The translations under genes and the position numbers were made by a program. This document shows positions 43,385 through 51,178 of a stretch of 64,000 bases of DNA, piece after piece; the first letter of the stretch is position 1; each line of letters starts with the position of its first letter. Under the pieces are notes generated by a model. The model was not told the DNA's origin and ran no database searches. It saw only the letters and a list, made by a program, of their open reading frames with translations. Source of the stretch: Streptomyces sp. NBC_00569 (GTDB taxonomy: Bacteria > Actinomycetota > Actinomycetes > Streptomycetales > Streptomycetaceae). The stretch is taken from the NCBI RefSeq assembly GCF_036345255.1, contig NZ_CP107783.1, positions 6,680,001-6,744,000 of the forward strand, read 5' to 3'.

Positions 43385-43433
43385 GCAAGTTCCTCCCTGG
43401 CCCCGGTGGTGGAAAGCCCGCACGCGCAGAACA

Positions 43434-44177
43434 TCACCATGCGACGGGACCGAGGCGGTCGCTGAACGTTCCGGTCGGCCCGTCGACGTCGAGCAGTGCG
43501 AGCCGGACGATCGAGTCGGTGCCCTCGGTCACGGTCAGCGCGCCGGTGTGACCGTTCATGTCGGTGGCGGCGAACGTGCGGTTGGCGACCTCGCCGGGAG
43601 TGACGGCGTTGAACTTGATCCCCGGGAGCGCCTGCGCGTACCGCACGGTGAGCATGTTCAGTGCCGCCTTCGACGAGCTGTAACCGAGCTCGTGGATCTT
43701 CGAGAAGGGCTGCTCCGGGTCGGTCACGGTCGCGAAGGAACCGCCGGCGCTCGACACCATCACCACCCGCGGGTTCTCCGCCGCCCGAAGCAGGGGGAGG
43801 AACGCCTGCGTGACCCTGATCGGGCCGTACACATTGGTGTCGTAGACGGAGTGGATGTCGTCGGCCGTCGCGTCGGCGGGCGCGGTCCCCTTGCCCGGCG
43901 CTCCGGCGTTGTTGACGAGTACGTCCAGCCGTTCGGTGTGCTCGCGGACGAGTCGTACGGCCGCGGCCACCGACTCGTCCGAGGTCACGTCCAGCGGGAC
44001 CGTCACCACGTTCGCGCCACCGGCGGCCAGCTTGTCGGCGGCCGCCCGCCCGCGGCCCTCGTCGCGCGAGCCGAGAAAGACCGTCCAGCCCAGTTCCCCG
44101 AGCCGCCGGGCCGTCTCCAGGCCAAGTCCCTTGTTGGCGCCGGTGATGAGTACCGAGGTCTGCTCCGTGTTCGTCAT
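43434..44177 (-). CDS. Short-chain dehydrogenase/reductase, ECF41 target
   Basis: The 247-residue SDR has the NAD(P) motif TGANKGLGLETARRL (residues ~12-26), the NNAG motif (LVNNAGAPG), the catalytic Ser in MVSSAGGS and YSSSKAALN with Tyr/Lys. An oxidoreductase next to an ECF41 sigma gene is the standard ECF41 arrangement. ATG 44177 is only nine bases after the promoter's -10 element, so the message is probably leaderless. The substrate is unknown. Confidence 0.88.
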   Translation of the reverse strand: MTNTEQTSVLITGANKGLGLETARRLGELGWTVFLGSRDEGRGRAAADKLAAGGANVVTVPLDVTSDESVAAAVRLVREHTERLDVLVNNAGAPGKGTAPADATADDIHSVYDTNVYGPIRVTQAFLPLLRAAENPRVVMVSSAGGSFATVTDPEQPFSKIHELGYSSSKAALNMLTVRYAQALPGIKFNAVTPGEVANRTFAATDMNGHTGALTVTEGTDSIVRLALLDVDGPTGTFSDRLGPVAW

Positions 44178-44185
44178 GCCCCTAA

Positions 44186-44212
44186 GACGATCAGGCCCCC
44201 TCGGCTGTGACA
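44186..44212 (-). promoter_or_regulatory. ECF41-type promoter for the SDR-sigma operon
   Basis: Read on the minus strand, TGTCACA (44212-44206), a 16-base spacer and CGTC (44189-44186) match the known ECF41 promoter motif TGTCACA-N16-CGTC. It ends nine bases before the SDR start codon, so the sigma factor should drive its own operon. Confidence 0.85.
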
Positions 44213-44330
44213 CGCGTACGGGGGGTGTGAGCGCCGTCACAAGGTCGTGACCCGGTTCGCGGAGGCACCTGCGGGCCCATTGCCCGCTCAACACGGCTGT
44301 GAGTAGCCTATGTTCGTGATACCGACCGAC

Positions 44331-44347
44331 TGTTGAAATTTCGAACA
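44331..44347. promoter_or_regulatory. IclR-type operator before the IclR gene
   Basis: TGTTGAAATTTCGAACA is a near-palindrome with the same core as the sites at 46095, 46114, 60445 and 62698. It lies 19 bases before the IclR start codon, so the regulator probably controls itself. Confidence 0.75.
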
Positions 44348-44365
44348 TCAGAGAGGGGGCCGGCC

Positions 44366-45142
44366 ATGGGGCGACTCGTACCCGCCGTGACCCGGGCTCT
44401 CGACATACTCGAGCTGTTCCTGGACGGGGACGGCACGCTGTCCGCCCCGGACATCGTCCGCAAGCTCCAGCTGCCGCGCACCACCGTGCACGAGCTGGTG
44501 ACGACGCTGACCGCCCGCTCCTACCTCGTGACCGTCCCGGGTGAGCCCGGCCGCTACCGCCTGGGGGTGCGCCCCTATCAGCTGGGCAGCCGGTACGCGG
44601 AGCAGCTCGACCTCGCCGCCGAGGGCCAGCAGGTCGCCCGTGAGGTCGCCGAGACCTGCGACGAGACCGTGCACGTGGCGATCCTCGAGGACACCGACGT
44701 CATCTACATCGCGAAGGTCGACAGCACCCACGCCGTGCGGATGGTCTCCGCCGCGGGGCGCCGGCTGCCGGCGCACTGCACGTCCGTCGGCAAGATGCTC
44801 CTCGCCTCACTGCCGCAGCCCGAACTGGCGGCCCGCGTCCCCGACGACGCCGAGCTGGCGGCGATGACGGAGAACAGCATCACCGACCCCGCCCTCCTGC
44901 GCGAGGCCCTCGCCGGCATCCGGGAGCGCGGCGTCGCCGTCGAGAGCCGCGAGTCCAACCCGGACGTCAGCTGCGTCGCCGCCCCCGTGCGCGACCGTTC
45001 CGGACGGGTCGTCGCCGCGCTCTCCGTGTCGGTGCCGATGATCCGCTGGAGCGCGACCCGCGAGGACGAGCTGGCGCGGCTCGCCGTGAAGGGCGCCGCC
45101 GACCTGTCGGAGCGGCTCGGGTACCGGGGGGCCGGCCGATGA
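44366..45142 (+). CDS. IclR-family regulator of the sugar region
   Basis: The 258-residue protein has an N-terminal winged helix (LVPAVTRALDILELF, TLSAPDIVRKLQLPRTTVHEL; residues ~3-60) and a C-terminal IclR effector domain (VAILEDTDVIYIAKVDS, AHCTSVGKMLLASL, ESNPDVSCVAAPVRD). ATG 44366 has GAGAGGGGG upstream; a TTG further up lies inside the operator. It overlaps the lactonase gene as ATGA. A GTTCGA-type palindrome in front of it recurs at three other sugar promoters, so it is the likely regulator of both halves of the region. Confidence 0.9.
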   Translation: MGRLVPAVTRALDILELFLDGDGTLSAPDIVRKLQLPRTTVHELVTTLTARSYLVTVPGEPGRYRLGVRPYQLGSRYAEQLDLAAEGQQVAREVAETCDETVHVAILEDTDVIYIAKVDSTHAVRMVSAAGRRLPAHCTSVGKMLLASLPQPELAARVPDDAELAAMTENSITDPALLREALAGIRERGVAVESRESNPDVSCVAAPVRDRSGRVVAALSVSVPMIRWSATREDELARLAVKGAADLSERLGYRGAGR

Positions 45143-45987
45143 GGCCGGAGGTGGCCGTCCGTGCGGAGGCCACGCTCGGGGAGGGCCCCACCTGGGACGC
45201 GGAGGCCGGCCGGCTGATCTGGGTCGACATCCTCGGCAGCCGGGTCCACACCTACGACCCCGCGACCGGACGCCGCACGGTCATGGCCACCGAGCAGCAC
45301 GTCGGCGCGGCCAAGCCCCGGGCAGGCGGCGCGGGACTCGTCGTCAACCTCCGTGACGGCATCGGCCTGTACGGCCGCGGCGGCAGCGACTTCCGGTGGC
45401 TGCACCGCGACCCCGTGCCCGGGCGGCGCGGCAACGACGCGGCGATCGCCCCGGACGGCTCGCTCTGGGCGGGCAGTATGGCGTACGACGAGAGGCCGGG
45501 AGGCGGCAACCTCGTGCGGATCGCCGCCGACGGGACCGCGACGGAGATCCTCGGCGACGTCACGGTCAGCAACGGCACCGGCTGGAGCCCCGACGGCACG
45601 CTCATGTACTACGTCGACACCCCGACGCGGCGCATCGACGTCTTTGACGTCGATGGCCAACAGGTGCTGCAGCGACGTGAGTTCGCGGTCGTCGAGGAAT
45701 GTGCGGGCCATCCCGACGGGCTGACCGTCGACGCGGACGGCTGTGTGTGGGTCGCCCTCTGGGACGGCTCGGCGCTGCGCCGCTACACCCCGTCCGGCGT
45801 GCTCGACCGCGTCGTGGAGCTGCCCGTGAAGCGCCCGACCGCGTGCGCCTTCGGCGGCGCGGACCTCACCGACCTGTACGTCACGTCGGCCCGTGTCGGC
45901 CTCGACGCCCCGTCCCCGTACGCCGGTTCGCTGCTCGTGCTGCGCGACATGGGCCATGGGCTGGCGCAACCCGCGTTCGAGGGCTGA
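45139..45987 (+). CDS. SMP-30/gluconolactonase-type sugar lactonase
   Basis: The 282-residue beta-propeller has the metal-binding pattern of SMP-30/regucalcin: an early Glu (TLGEGPTWDAEAG), Asn in NGTGWSPDGTLMYYVDT, and Asp in HPDGLTVDADG. Such enzymes open aldonolactones, for example L-arabino- or galactono-lactone. Coupling to the IclR gene (ATGA) and the nearby arabinose genes suggests an oxidative pentose or galactose route. A perfect terminator follows. Confidence 0.88.
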   Translation: MRPEVAVRAEATLGEGPTWDAEAGRLIWVDILGSRVHTYDPATGRRTVMATEQHVGAAKPRAGGAGLVVNLRDGIGLYGRGGSDFRWLHRDPVPGRRGNDAAIAPDGSLWAGSMAYDERPGGGNLVRIAADGTATEILGDVTVSNGTGWSPDGTLMYYVDTPTRRIDVFDVDGQQVLQRREFAVVEECAGHPDGLTVDADGCVWVALWDGSALRRYTPSGVLDRVVELPVKRPTACAFGGADLTDLYVTSARVGLDAPSPYAGSLLVLRDMGHGLAQPAFEG

Positions 45988-46006
45988 GTACGGAGCGAGC
46001 GTCCGG

Positions 46007-46048
46007 AAGGTGCGGGACCCCCACGCCGGTGGGGGTCCCGCACCTTTG
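46007..46048 (+). terminator. Strong terminator after the lactonase gene
   Basis: An 18-bp perfect stem (46007-46024 with 46029-46046) with a GCCG loop and a short T stretch separates the iclR-lactonase operon from the ABC importer. Confidence 0.92.
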
Positions 46049-46094
46049 TGCTGCGCAACCCATTGACGTCGCCGCGTCCCGAACCTACGGTCCC

Positions 46095-46130
46095 GTTCGA
46101 AGTTACGAGCACCATTCGGTATATCGAACA
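46095..46130. promoter_or_regulatory. Two IclR-type sites before the ABC importer
   Basis: GTTCGAAGTTACGAGC (46095-46110) and ATTCGGTATATCGAACA (46114-46130) each resemble the GTTCGA-N4-TCGAAC palindrome. They lie 14-49 bases before the start of the sugar-binding protein gene. Confidence 0.7.
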
Positions 46131-46143
46131 GTAAGGGCAGGGA

Positions 46144-47502
46144 ATGGGACGACCTGGCCTGAACCGCAGGCAACTCCTCGCCGGACTCGGCGGGTTGACG
46201 GTGGCGGGCAGCTTCGGCTTCGCGGCGCTGGGTACGGGCGCCGATGCGCTCGCCTCCAGCGCCGGCACCCGCGTGCGCTACTGGAACCTCTTCAGCGGCG
46301 GCGACGGCTACAACATGATCGCGATGCTGAACAGCTTCCGTGAGGAGCACCCCGGCATCGACGTGAAGGACTCCACCCTCCAGTGGGGCAGCCCCTTCTA
46401 CACCAAGCTCGCCATGGCCGCGGCGGGCAACCGCGCACCCGACCTCGGCGTCATGCACCTCGGCCGCGTCACCGGGTTCTCGCCGGGCCGCCTCCTGGAC
46501 CCCTGGGACGTCGGCCTGCTCGCCAAGTACGGGGTGAAGGAAGCCGACTTCAACCCCGCGCTGTGGAAGCGCGCCGTCATCGACGGCAAGCTCTACGCCC
46601 TCCCGCTCGACATCCACGTCCAGCTCTGCTTCTACCGCAAGGACGTACTGAAGAAGGCGGGACTGCTCGGCGACGACGGGCGGATCGTGCCGGTCACGTC
46701 CACCGACGAGTGGTTCGACGTGCTCAAGAAGGCAAAGAAGGCCACGAAGAAGGGCCTGCAGACCATCGGCATGTGGGCCAACGACCAGAACTTCCAGTGG
46801 TGGTTCTTCGTCGCCTTCTACACCCAGCTCGGCGGCACCTGGTTCGACGCCACCAACTCTGAGGTCACCTTCGACACCGACAAGGCCACCCAGGTGCTGG
46901 AGTTCATGCGCCGGCACATCACCGACGGGTACTCCAACCCGAACTTCGCGGGAGCCGCCGGCGCCGAACAGTTCATCAACGGCTCTCCCTTCTGCTGGGA
47001 GGGCAACTGGTCCGTACCCGTGTTCTCCGGGGCCAAGGTCGAGTACGGCGCCACCCCGCTGCCGCCCGTCTTCGGCAAGCGGGCCACGCACGCCGAATCG
47101 CACTCCTTCGTCCTGCCGCACCAGGCCGACCGCGGCGGCGCCGCCAACGAGGGCGCCCACCAGCTCGCCGCGTACGTCGTCAGGCACGCCCGGCAGTGGG
47201 CGGCCGGCGGACACATCCCCGCCTACACGCCGACCTTGTCCACGGCCGCGTACAAGAAGCTCGAACCGCAGAACGAGTACGTCTCCGCGATGAACCACCA
47301 GGCCACCGAGCCGAAGGTGTGGTTCGCGGGCTCCACCGGCATCCTCGCCCAGCGCGTCGGCCCGATCGCCGCGTCCTCGATGCTGGGGTCCGCCAAGCCG
47401 GAGGCCGCCGCCCGCCGCATGAAGAGCACACTCGCCCAGCTCCTCGCCATGAAGAACCCCATGGACGGCAGAACCGCCGCGCAGGGAGGTGCGGTCGCAT
47501 GA
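46144..47502 (+). CDS. CUT1 ABC importer, sugar-binding protein with Tat signal
   Basis: The 452-residue protein has a twin-arginine signal (LNRRQLLAGLGGLTVAGSF) and then a family-1 solute-binding fold (VRYWNLFSGGDGYNMIAML, PDLGVMHLGRVTGF, LPLDIHVQLCFYRKDVLKKAG, SPFCWEGNWSVPVF). Tat export of such a protein is usual in Streptomyces. It is the first gene of a three-gene importer operon without its own ATPase; MsiK is the usual shared ATPase. Neighbours suggest arabinose or arabino-oligosaccharide uptake. Confidence 0.9.
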   Translation: MGRPGLNRRQLLAGLGGLTVAGSFGFAALGTGADALASSAGTRVRYWNLFSGGDGYNMIAMLNSFREEHPGIDVKDSTLQWGSPFYTKLAMAAAGNRAPDLGVMHLGRVTGFSPGRLLDPWDVGLLAKYGVKEADFNPALWKRAVIDGKLYALPLDIHVQLCFYRKDVLKKAGLLGDDGRIVPVTSTDEWFDVLKKAKKATKKGLQTIGMWANDQNFQWWFFVAFYTQLGGTWFDATNSEVTFDTDKATQVLEFMRRHITDGYSNPNFAGAAGAEQFINGSPFCWEGNWSVPVFSGAKVEYGATPLPPVFGKRATHAESHSFVLPHQADRGGAANEGAHQLAAYVVRHARQWAAGGHIPAYTPTLSTAAYKKLEPQNEYVSAMNHQATEPKVWFAGSTGILAQRVGPIAASSMLGSAKPEAAARRMKSTLAQLLAMKNPMDGRTAAQGGAVA

Positions 47503-48440
47503 CGACGACCAGCCCACAGACCGTCGTCGCGCCCGTCCGGGCGCGCACCACCGCCGGCAGCGCCGCGGTCCGCCGCAAGCAGGGCTTCCAGCACGGGGGC
47601 TGGTTCGTCGCCCCGTTCCTGGCCCTGTTCGCCCTGTTCGTGATCTGGCCGCTGTTGCGCGGCGTCTACCTCAGCTTCACGGACGCCAACATCTCCGGCG
47701 ACGGCGCGGGCTTCGTCGGCCTCGACAACTACCGCGAGGCCCTGCACGACCCCCTGATGTGGGACTCGCTCGGCCACAGCGCCTACTTCACGCTGCTGGT
47801 CGTGCCGTGCATCACGGTCCTCGCCTTCCTCCTCGCGATGCTCGCCCACCACATAGAACGCGGAAAGTGGCTGTGGCGGCTGTGCTTCTTCATGCCGTTC
47901 CTGCTGCCGTCGACCGTCGCGGGCAACCTGTGGCAGTGGCTGTTGAACCCCGGTACGGGCATGGTCAATTACGTCTTCGGCATCGAGACCCCGTGGCTGA
48001 CCGACAAGTCGTACGCGATGCTCGCCGTCGTCATCACCACGCTGTGGTGGACGGCCGGATTCAGCTTCCTGCTCTATCTCGCCGCCCTCCAGGGCGTCCC
48101 CGCGCACCTCTACGAGGCCGCGAAACTGGACGGCGCGAACGCCTGGCACCGCATGGTCCACATCACCCTGCCGATGCTGCGCAACATCACGGGCCTCGTC
48201 ATCGCCCTGCAGATCCTCGCCTCGCTCCAGGTCTTCGACCAGGCCGTCGTGATGCAGGACTTCGGTCCGGGGCCGGAGAACTCGACCCGGACCTTCGTGC
48301 AGTACACGCTCGAAGAGGGCTTCACCAGCTACCGCGTGGGCTACGCCTCCGCCATCTCCATCATCTTCTTCGTGATCATCGCGGCCGTCGCCCTCGCGCG
48401 GATGTGGCTGCTGCGCAACCGTGAGGAGGGCGCGCGATGA
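47499..48440 (+). CDS. CUT1 ABC importer, permease 1
   Basis: The 313-residue permease has six helices and a polar N-terminal tail. The EAA loop AAKLDGANAWHRMVHITLPML contacts the ATPase. It overlaps both neighbours by four bases (ATGA), so the importer components are made in step. Confidence 0.93.
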   Translation: MTTTSPQTVVAPVRARTTAGSAAVRRKQGFQHGGWFVAPFLALFALFVIWPLLRGVYLSFTDANISGDGAGFVGLDNYREALHDPLMWDSLGHSAYFTLLVVPCITVLAFLLAMLAHHIERGKWLWRLCFFMPFLLPSTVAGNLWQWLLNPGTGMVNYVFGIETPWLTDKSYAMLAVVITTLWWTAGFSFLLYLAALQGVPAHLYEAAKLDGANAWHRMVHITLPMLRNITGLVIALQILASLQVFDQAVVMQDFGPGPENSTRTFVQYTLEEGFTSYRVGYASAISIIFFVIIAAVALARMWLLRNREEGAR

Positions 48441-49306
48441 CCACCGACGCCGCGCAGATACGCATCAAGTTCCGTACCCGCAAGCCCTGGACGCCCAGCC
48501 AGATCGTGCTCACGCTGCTCGGCGTGGCCGTCTCCGCGGTCTTCCTGGCGCCGTTGGCCTGGGCCGTGCTCACCTCGCTGAAGTCGGAGACCGAGGCCGT
48601 CGAGGTGCCGACACACTGGCTGCCGAAGCAGTGGACGGGCCAGGCGTGGAAGGCCCTCTTCGAGACCGGCAACATCACCGACTGGTTCGTGAACTCGCTC
48701 GTCGTGTCCGTGTGCGTGACCGCCGTGGTGCTGCTGGTGAGCGGGCTCGCCGGATACGGCTTCGCCCGAACCGAGTTCAGGGGCAAGTCCGTCCTGATGG
48801 GCGTGGTCATGGCGGGCCTGATGGTCTCGCCCGCCGTCCTCGGCGTCCCCCTGTTCACCACCGTCCAGCAGATGGGGATGGTCGACACCTACTGGGGCAT
48901 GATCCTGCCGCAGTGCGCTCCGGCCGCGATGGTCTACATCCTCTACAAGTTCTTCCAGGGCGTCCCCAAGGAGCTGGAGGAGGCCGCTTTCATCGACGGA
49001 GCCGGACGCTGGCGGGTCTTCTTCACCATCGTCGTGCCGCTCGCCCGCCCTTCTCTCGCGGCGGTGGGCATCTTCACCTTCATCGCGTCGTGGAACAACT
49101 TCCTGTGGCCGTACATGGTCACCAACAACCCCGACCTGATGACCATGCCGAACGGCATCGCGACCGTCATGAACTCCTACGGGATCCAGTGGGCCCAGCT
49201 GATGGCCGGCGGCCTGATGGCGGGTCTGCCCCTGATCGTCGTCTTCGTCTTCTTCCAGCGCCAGATCGTGGCGGGCGTGGCCCACACGGGGCTGGCGGGA
49301 CAGTGA
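48437..49306 (+). CDS. CUT1 ABC importer, permease 2
   Basis: The 289-residue permease has six helices and the EAA loop AAFIDGAGRWRVFFTIVVPLA. The Pro-rich periplasmic PTHWLPKQW is typical of the MalG-type half. It is the last gene of the importer; the GH43 remnant begins immediately after. Confidence 0.93.
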   Translation: MTTDAAQIRIKFRTRKPWTPSQIVLTLLGVAVSAVFLAPLAWAVLTSLKSETEAVEVPTHWLPKQWTGQAWKALFETGNITDWFVNSLVVSVCVTAVVLLVSGLAGYGFARTEFRGKSVLMGVVMAGLMVSPAVLGVPLFTTVQQMGMVDTYWGMILPQCAPAAMVYILYKFFQGVPKELEEAAFIDGAGRWRVFFTIVVPLARPSLAAVGIFTFIASWNNFLWPYMVTNNPDLMTMPNGIATVMNSYGIQWAQLMAGGLMAGLPLIVVFVFFQRQIVAGVAHTGLAGQ

Positions 49307-49577
49307 GCGCGCGCACAGTGGGCAGACGCCTCGCGGCCCGTACGTGGACGAGGACGGCACCCCGCTCCTGGAGGGTGGCGGCACGCTGCTCCTCGCCGGG
49401 CACGGCCGGTTCGTCGGCACGGGGGGCGAGTCCGTCTTCCGCGACAAGGGGCGCGACGTACTCGCGTACCACTACTACGACGCCGGCGACTCCGGTACCC
49501 CCAAGCTCGGCCTCAACGAGCTGAGCTGGGGCAAGGACGGCCGGCCGACCGTCCGCCGGCTCGATCAACGTACGTAA
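49305..49577 (+). pseudogene. GH43 arabinanase, C-terminal remnant
   Basis: This short frame encodes GPYVDEDGTPLLEGGGTLLLA, then GHGRFVGTGGESVFRD and DVLAYHYYDAGDSGTPKLG. This is the last quarter of an endo-arabinanase-type GH43 enzyme. The N-terminal part, with the catalytic residues, is missing; the permease stop lies directly upstream. A deletion joined the importer operon to the enzyme's tail, so an intracellular or secreted arabinanase was probably once encoded here. Confidence 0.85.
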
Positions 49578-49597
49578 TCCCGAACCCTGAGGGAGAC

Positions 49598-51106
49598 ATG
49601 ACCCGCACCGCACGCTTCGCCCTCGACCCCGCCTTCACGGTCGGCACGGTCGACCCCCGGCTCTTCGGCTCCTTCGTGGAGCACCTGGGCCGCTGTGTCT
49701 ACACCGGCATCTTCGAGCCGGACCACCCCACCGCCGACGAGGCGGGCCTGCGTCAGGACGTTCTGGAACTGGTCCGTGAGCTCGGCGTCACCGTCATCCG
49801 CTATCCCGGTGGGAACTTCGTCTCCGGCTACAAGTGGGAGGACTCGGTCGGCCCTGCCGATGAGCGCCCGCGCCGCCTCGACCTGGCCTGGCGCACGACG
49901 GAGTCGAACCGCTTCGGTCTGTCCGAGTACATCGCGTTCCTGAAGAAGGTCGGCCCGCAGGCCGAGCCGATGATGGCGGTGAACCTCGGCACGCGCGGCG
50001 TCGCGGAGGCCATCGAACTCCAGGAGTACGCCAATCACCCGGCGGGCACGGAGCTGTCGGACCGCCGTATCGCCCATGGCGACAAGGACCCCTTCGGCAT
50101 CAGGCTCTGGTGCCTGGGCAATGAGATGGACGGGCCGTGGCAGACCGGCCACAAGACGGCCGAGGAGTACGGGCGGCTCGCCGCCGAGACGGCGCGTGCG
50201 ATGCGCCAGATCGACAAGGACGTCGAGCTGGTCGCCTGCGGCAGTTCGGGCCAGGGCATGGACACGTTCGCCGAGTGGGAGGCGACGGTCCTGCAGGAGA
50301 CCTACGACCTGGTCGACCACATCTCGCTCCACGCGTACTACGAGGAGCACGACGGCGACCGGGACTCCTTCCTCGCGTCGGCGGTGGACATGGAGTCGTT
50401 CATCGAGAACGTCGTCGCGACGTGCGATCACGTGGGCGCGCGCCTCAAGTCGAAGAAGAAGATCAACCTCTCCTTCGACGAGTGGAACGTCTGGTACATG
50501 TCGCGCACGGACGCCGAGGTCTCCGCCCTCGACTGGCCGGAGGCCCCCCGTCTCCTGGAGGACGTCTACTCGGTCACCGACGCGGTCGTCCTCGGTTCGC
50601 TCCTGATCGCCCTGCTCCGCCACGCGGACCGCGTCACGGTGGCCTGCCTGGCCCAACTCGTCAACGTCATCGCCCCGATCATGACCGAGCCCGGTGGCCC
50701 GGCCTGGCGCCAGACGACGTTCTTCCCGTTCGCGGCGGCGTCGCGGTTCGGGCGCGGCGAGGTCCTCGACGTACGCGTGTCAGGACCGACGTACGACACG
50801 AAGCGCCACGGCACCGCGGACCTGCTGCACGCCACGGCGGTCCGCGCGGAGGACGGCACGGTCACCGTCTTCGCGGTCAACCGCAGTCAGACGGAGTCCC
50901 TGCCGCTCCAAGTGGCCCTACACGGGATGGAGTTGGGTGAGGTCGTCGAACACTCGGTGCTCGCCGACGCCGACCCGGACGCCCGCAACACCCTCACGGA
51001 GCCGGAGCGCGTCGCGCCGCACGCGGGTTCGGGCGCGACCCTTGAGGACAGCACGCTCAAGGCGACCCTTGAGCCGCTGTCGTGGAATGTGATCCGGCTC
51101 GGGTGA
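49598..51106 (+). CDS. GH51 alpha-L-arabinofuranosidase
   Basis: The 502-residue enzyme has the GH51 barrel (TVIRYPGGNFVSGYKWEDSVG) with acid/base Glu176 in LGNEMDG and nucleophile Glu295 in FDEWNVWY. A C-terminal beta domain follows. It has no signal peptide, so it acts inside the cell on arabinose-containing oligosaccharides brought in by the importer. ATG 49598 has GGGAGA upstream. Confidence 0.93.
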   Translation: MTRTARFALDPAFTVGTVDPRLFGSFVEHLGRCVYTGIFEPDHPTADEAGLRQDVLELVRELGVTVIRYPGGNFVSGYKWEDSVGPADERPRRLDLAWRTTESNRFGLSEYIAFLKKVGPQAEPMMAVNLGTRGVAEAIELQEYANHPAGTELSDRRIAHGDKDPFGIRLWCLGNEMDGPWQTGHKTAEEYGRLAAETARAMRQIDKDVELVACGSSGQGMDTFAEWEATVLQETYDLVDHISLHAYYEEHDGDRDSFLASAVDMESFIENVVATCDHVGARLKSKKKINLSFDEWNVWYMSRTDAEVSALDWPEAPRLLEDVYSVTDAVVLGSLLIALLRHADRVTVACLAQLVNVIAPIMTEPGGPAWRQTTFFPFAAASRFGRGEVLDVRVSGPTYDTKRHGTADLLHATAVRAEDGTVTVFAVNRSQTESLPLQVALHGMELGEVVEHSVLADADPDARNTLTEPERVAPHAGSGATLEDSTLKATLEPLSWNVIRLG

Positions 51107-51120
51107 TCCACGGCGTCGGC

Positions 51121-51163
51121 CACGGAGTGGCCGGAGGGGACAGCGCCCTCCGGCCACTCCGTG
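51121..51163. terminator. Bidirectional terminator between GH51 and GH35 genes
   Basis: A 17-bp perfect stem (51121-51137 with 51147-51163) separates the convergent arabinofuranosidase and beta-galactosidase genes. Confidence 0.92.
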
Positions 51164-51178
51164 CCACTCAGGGGGTGG

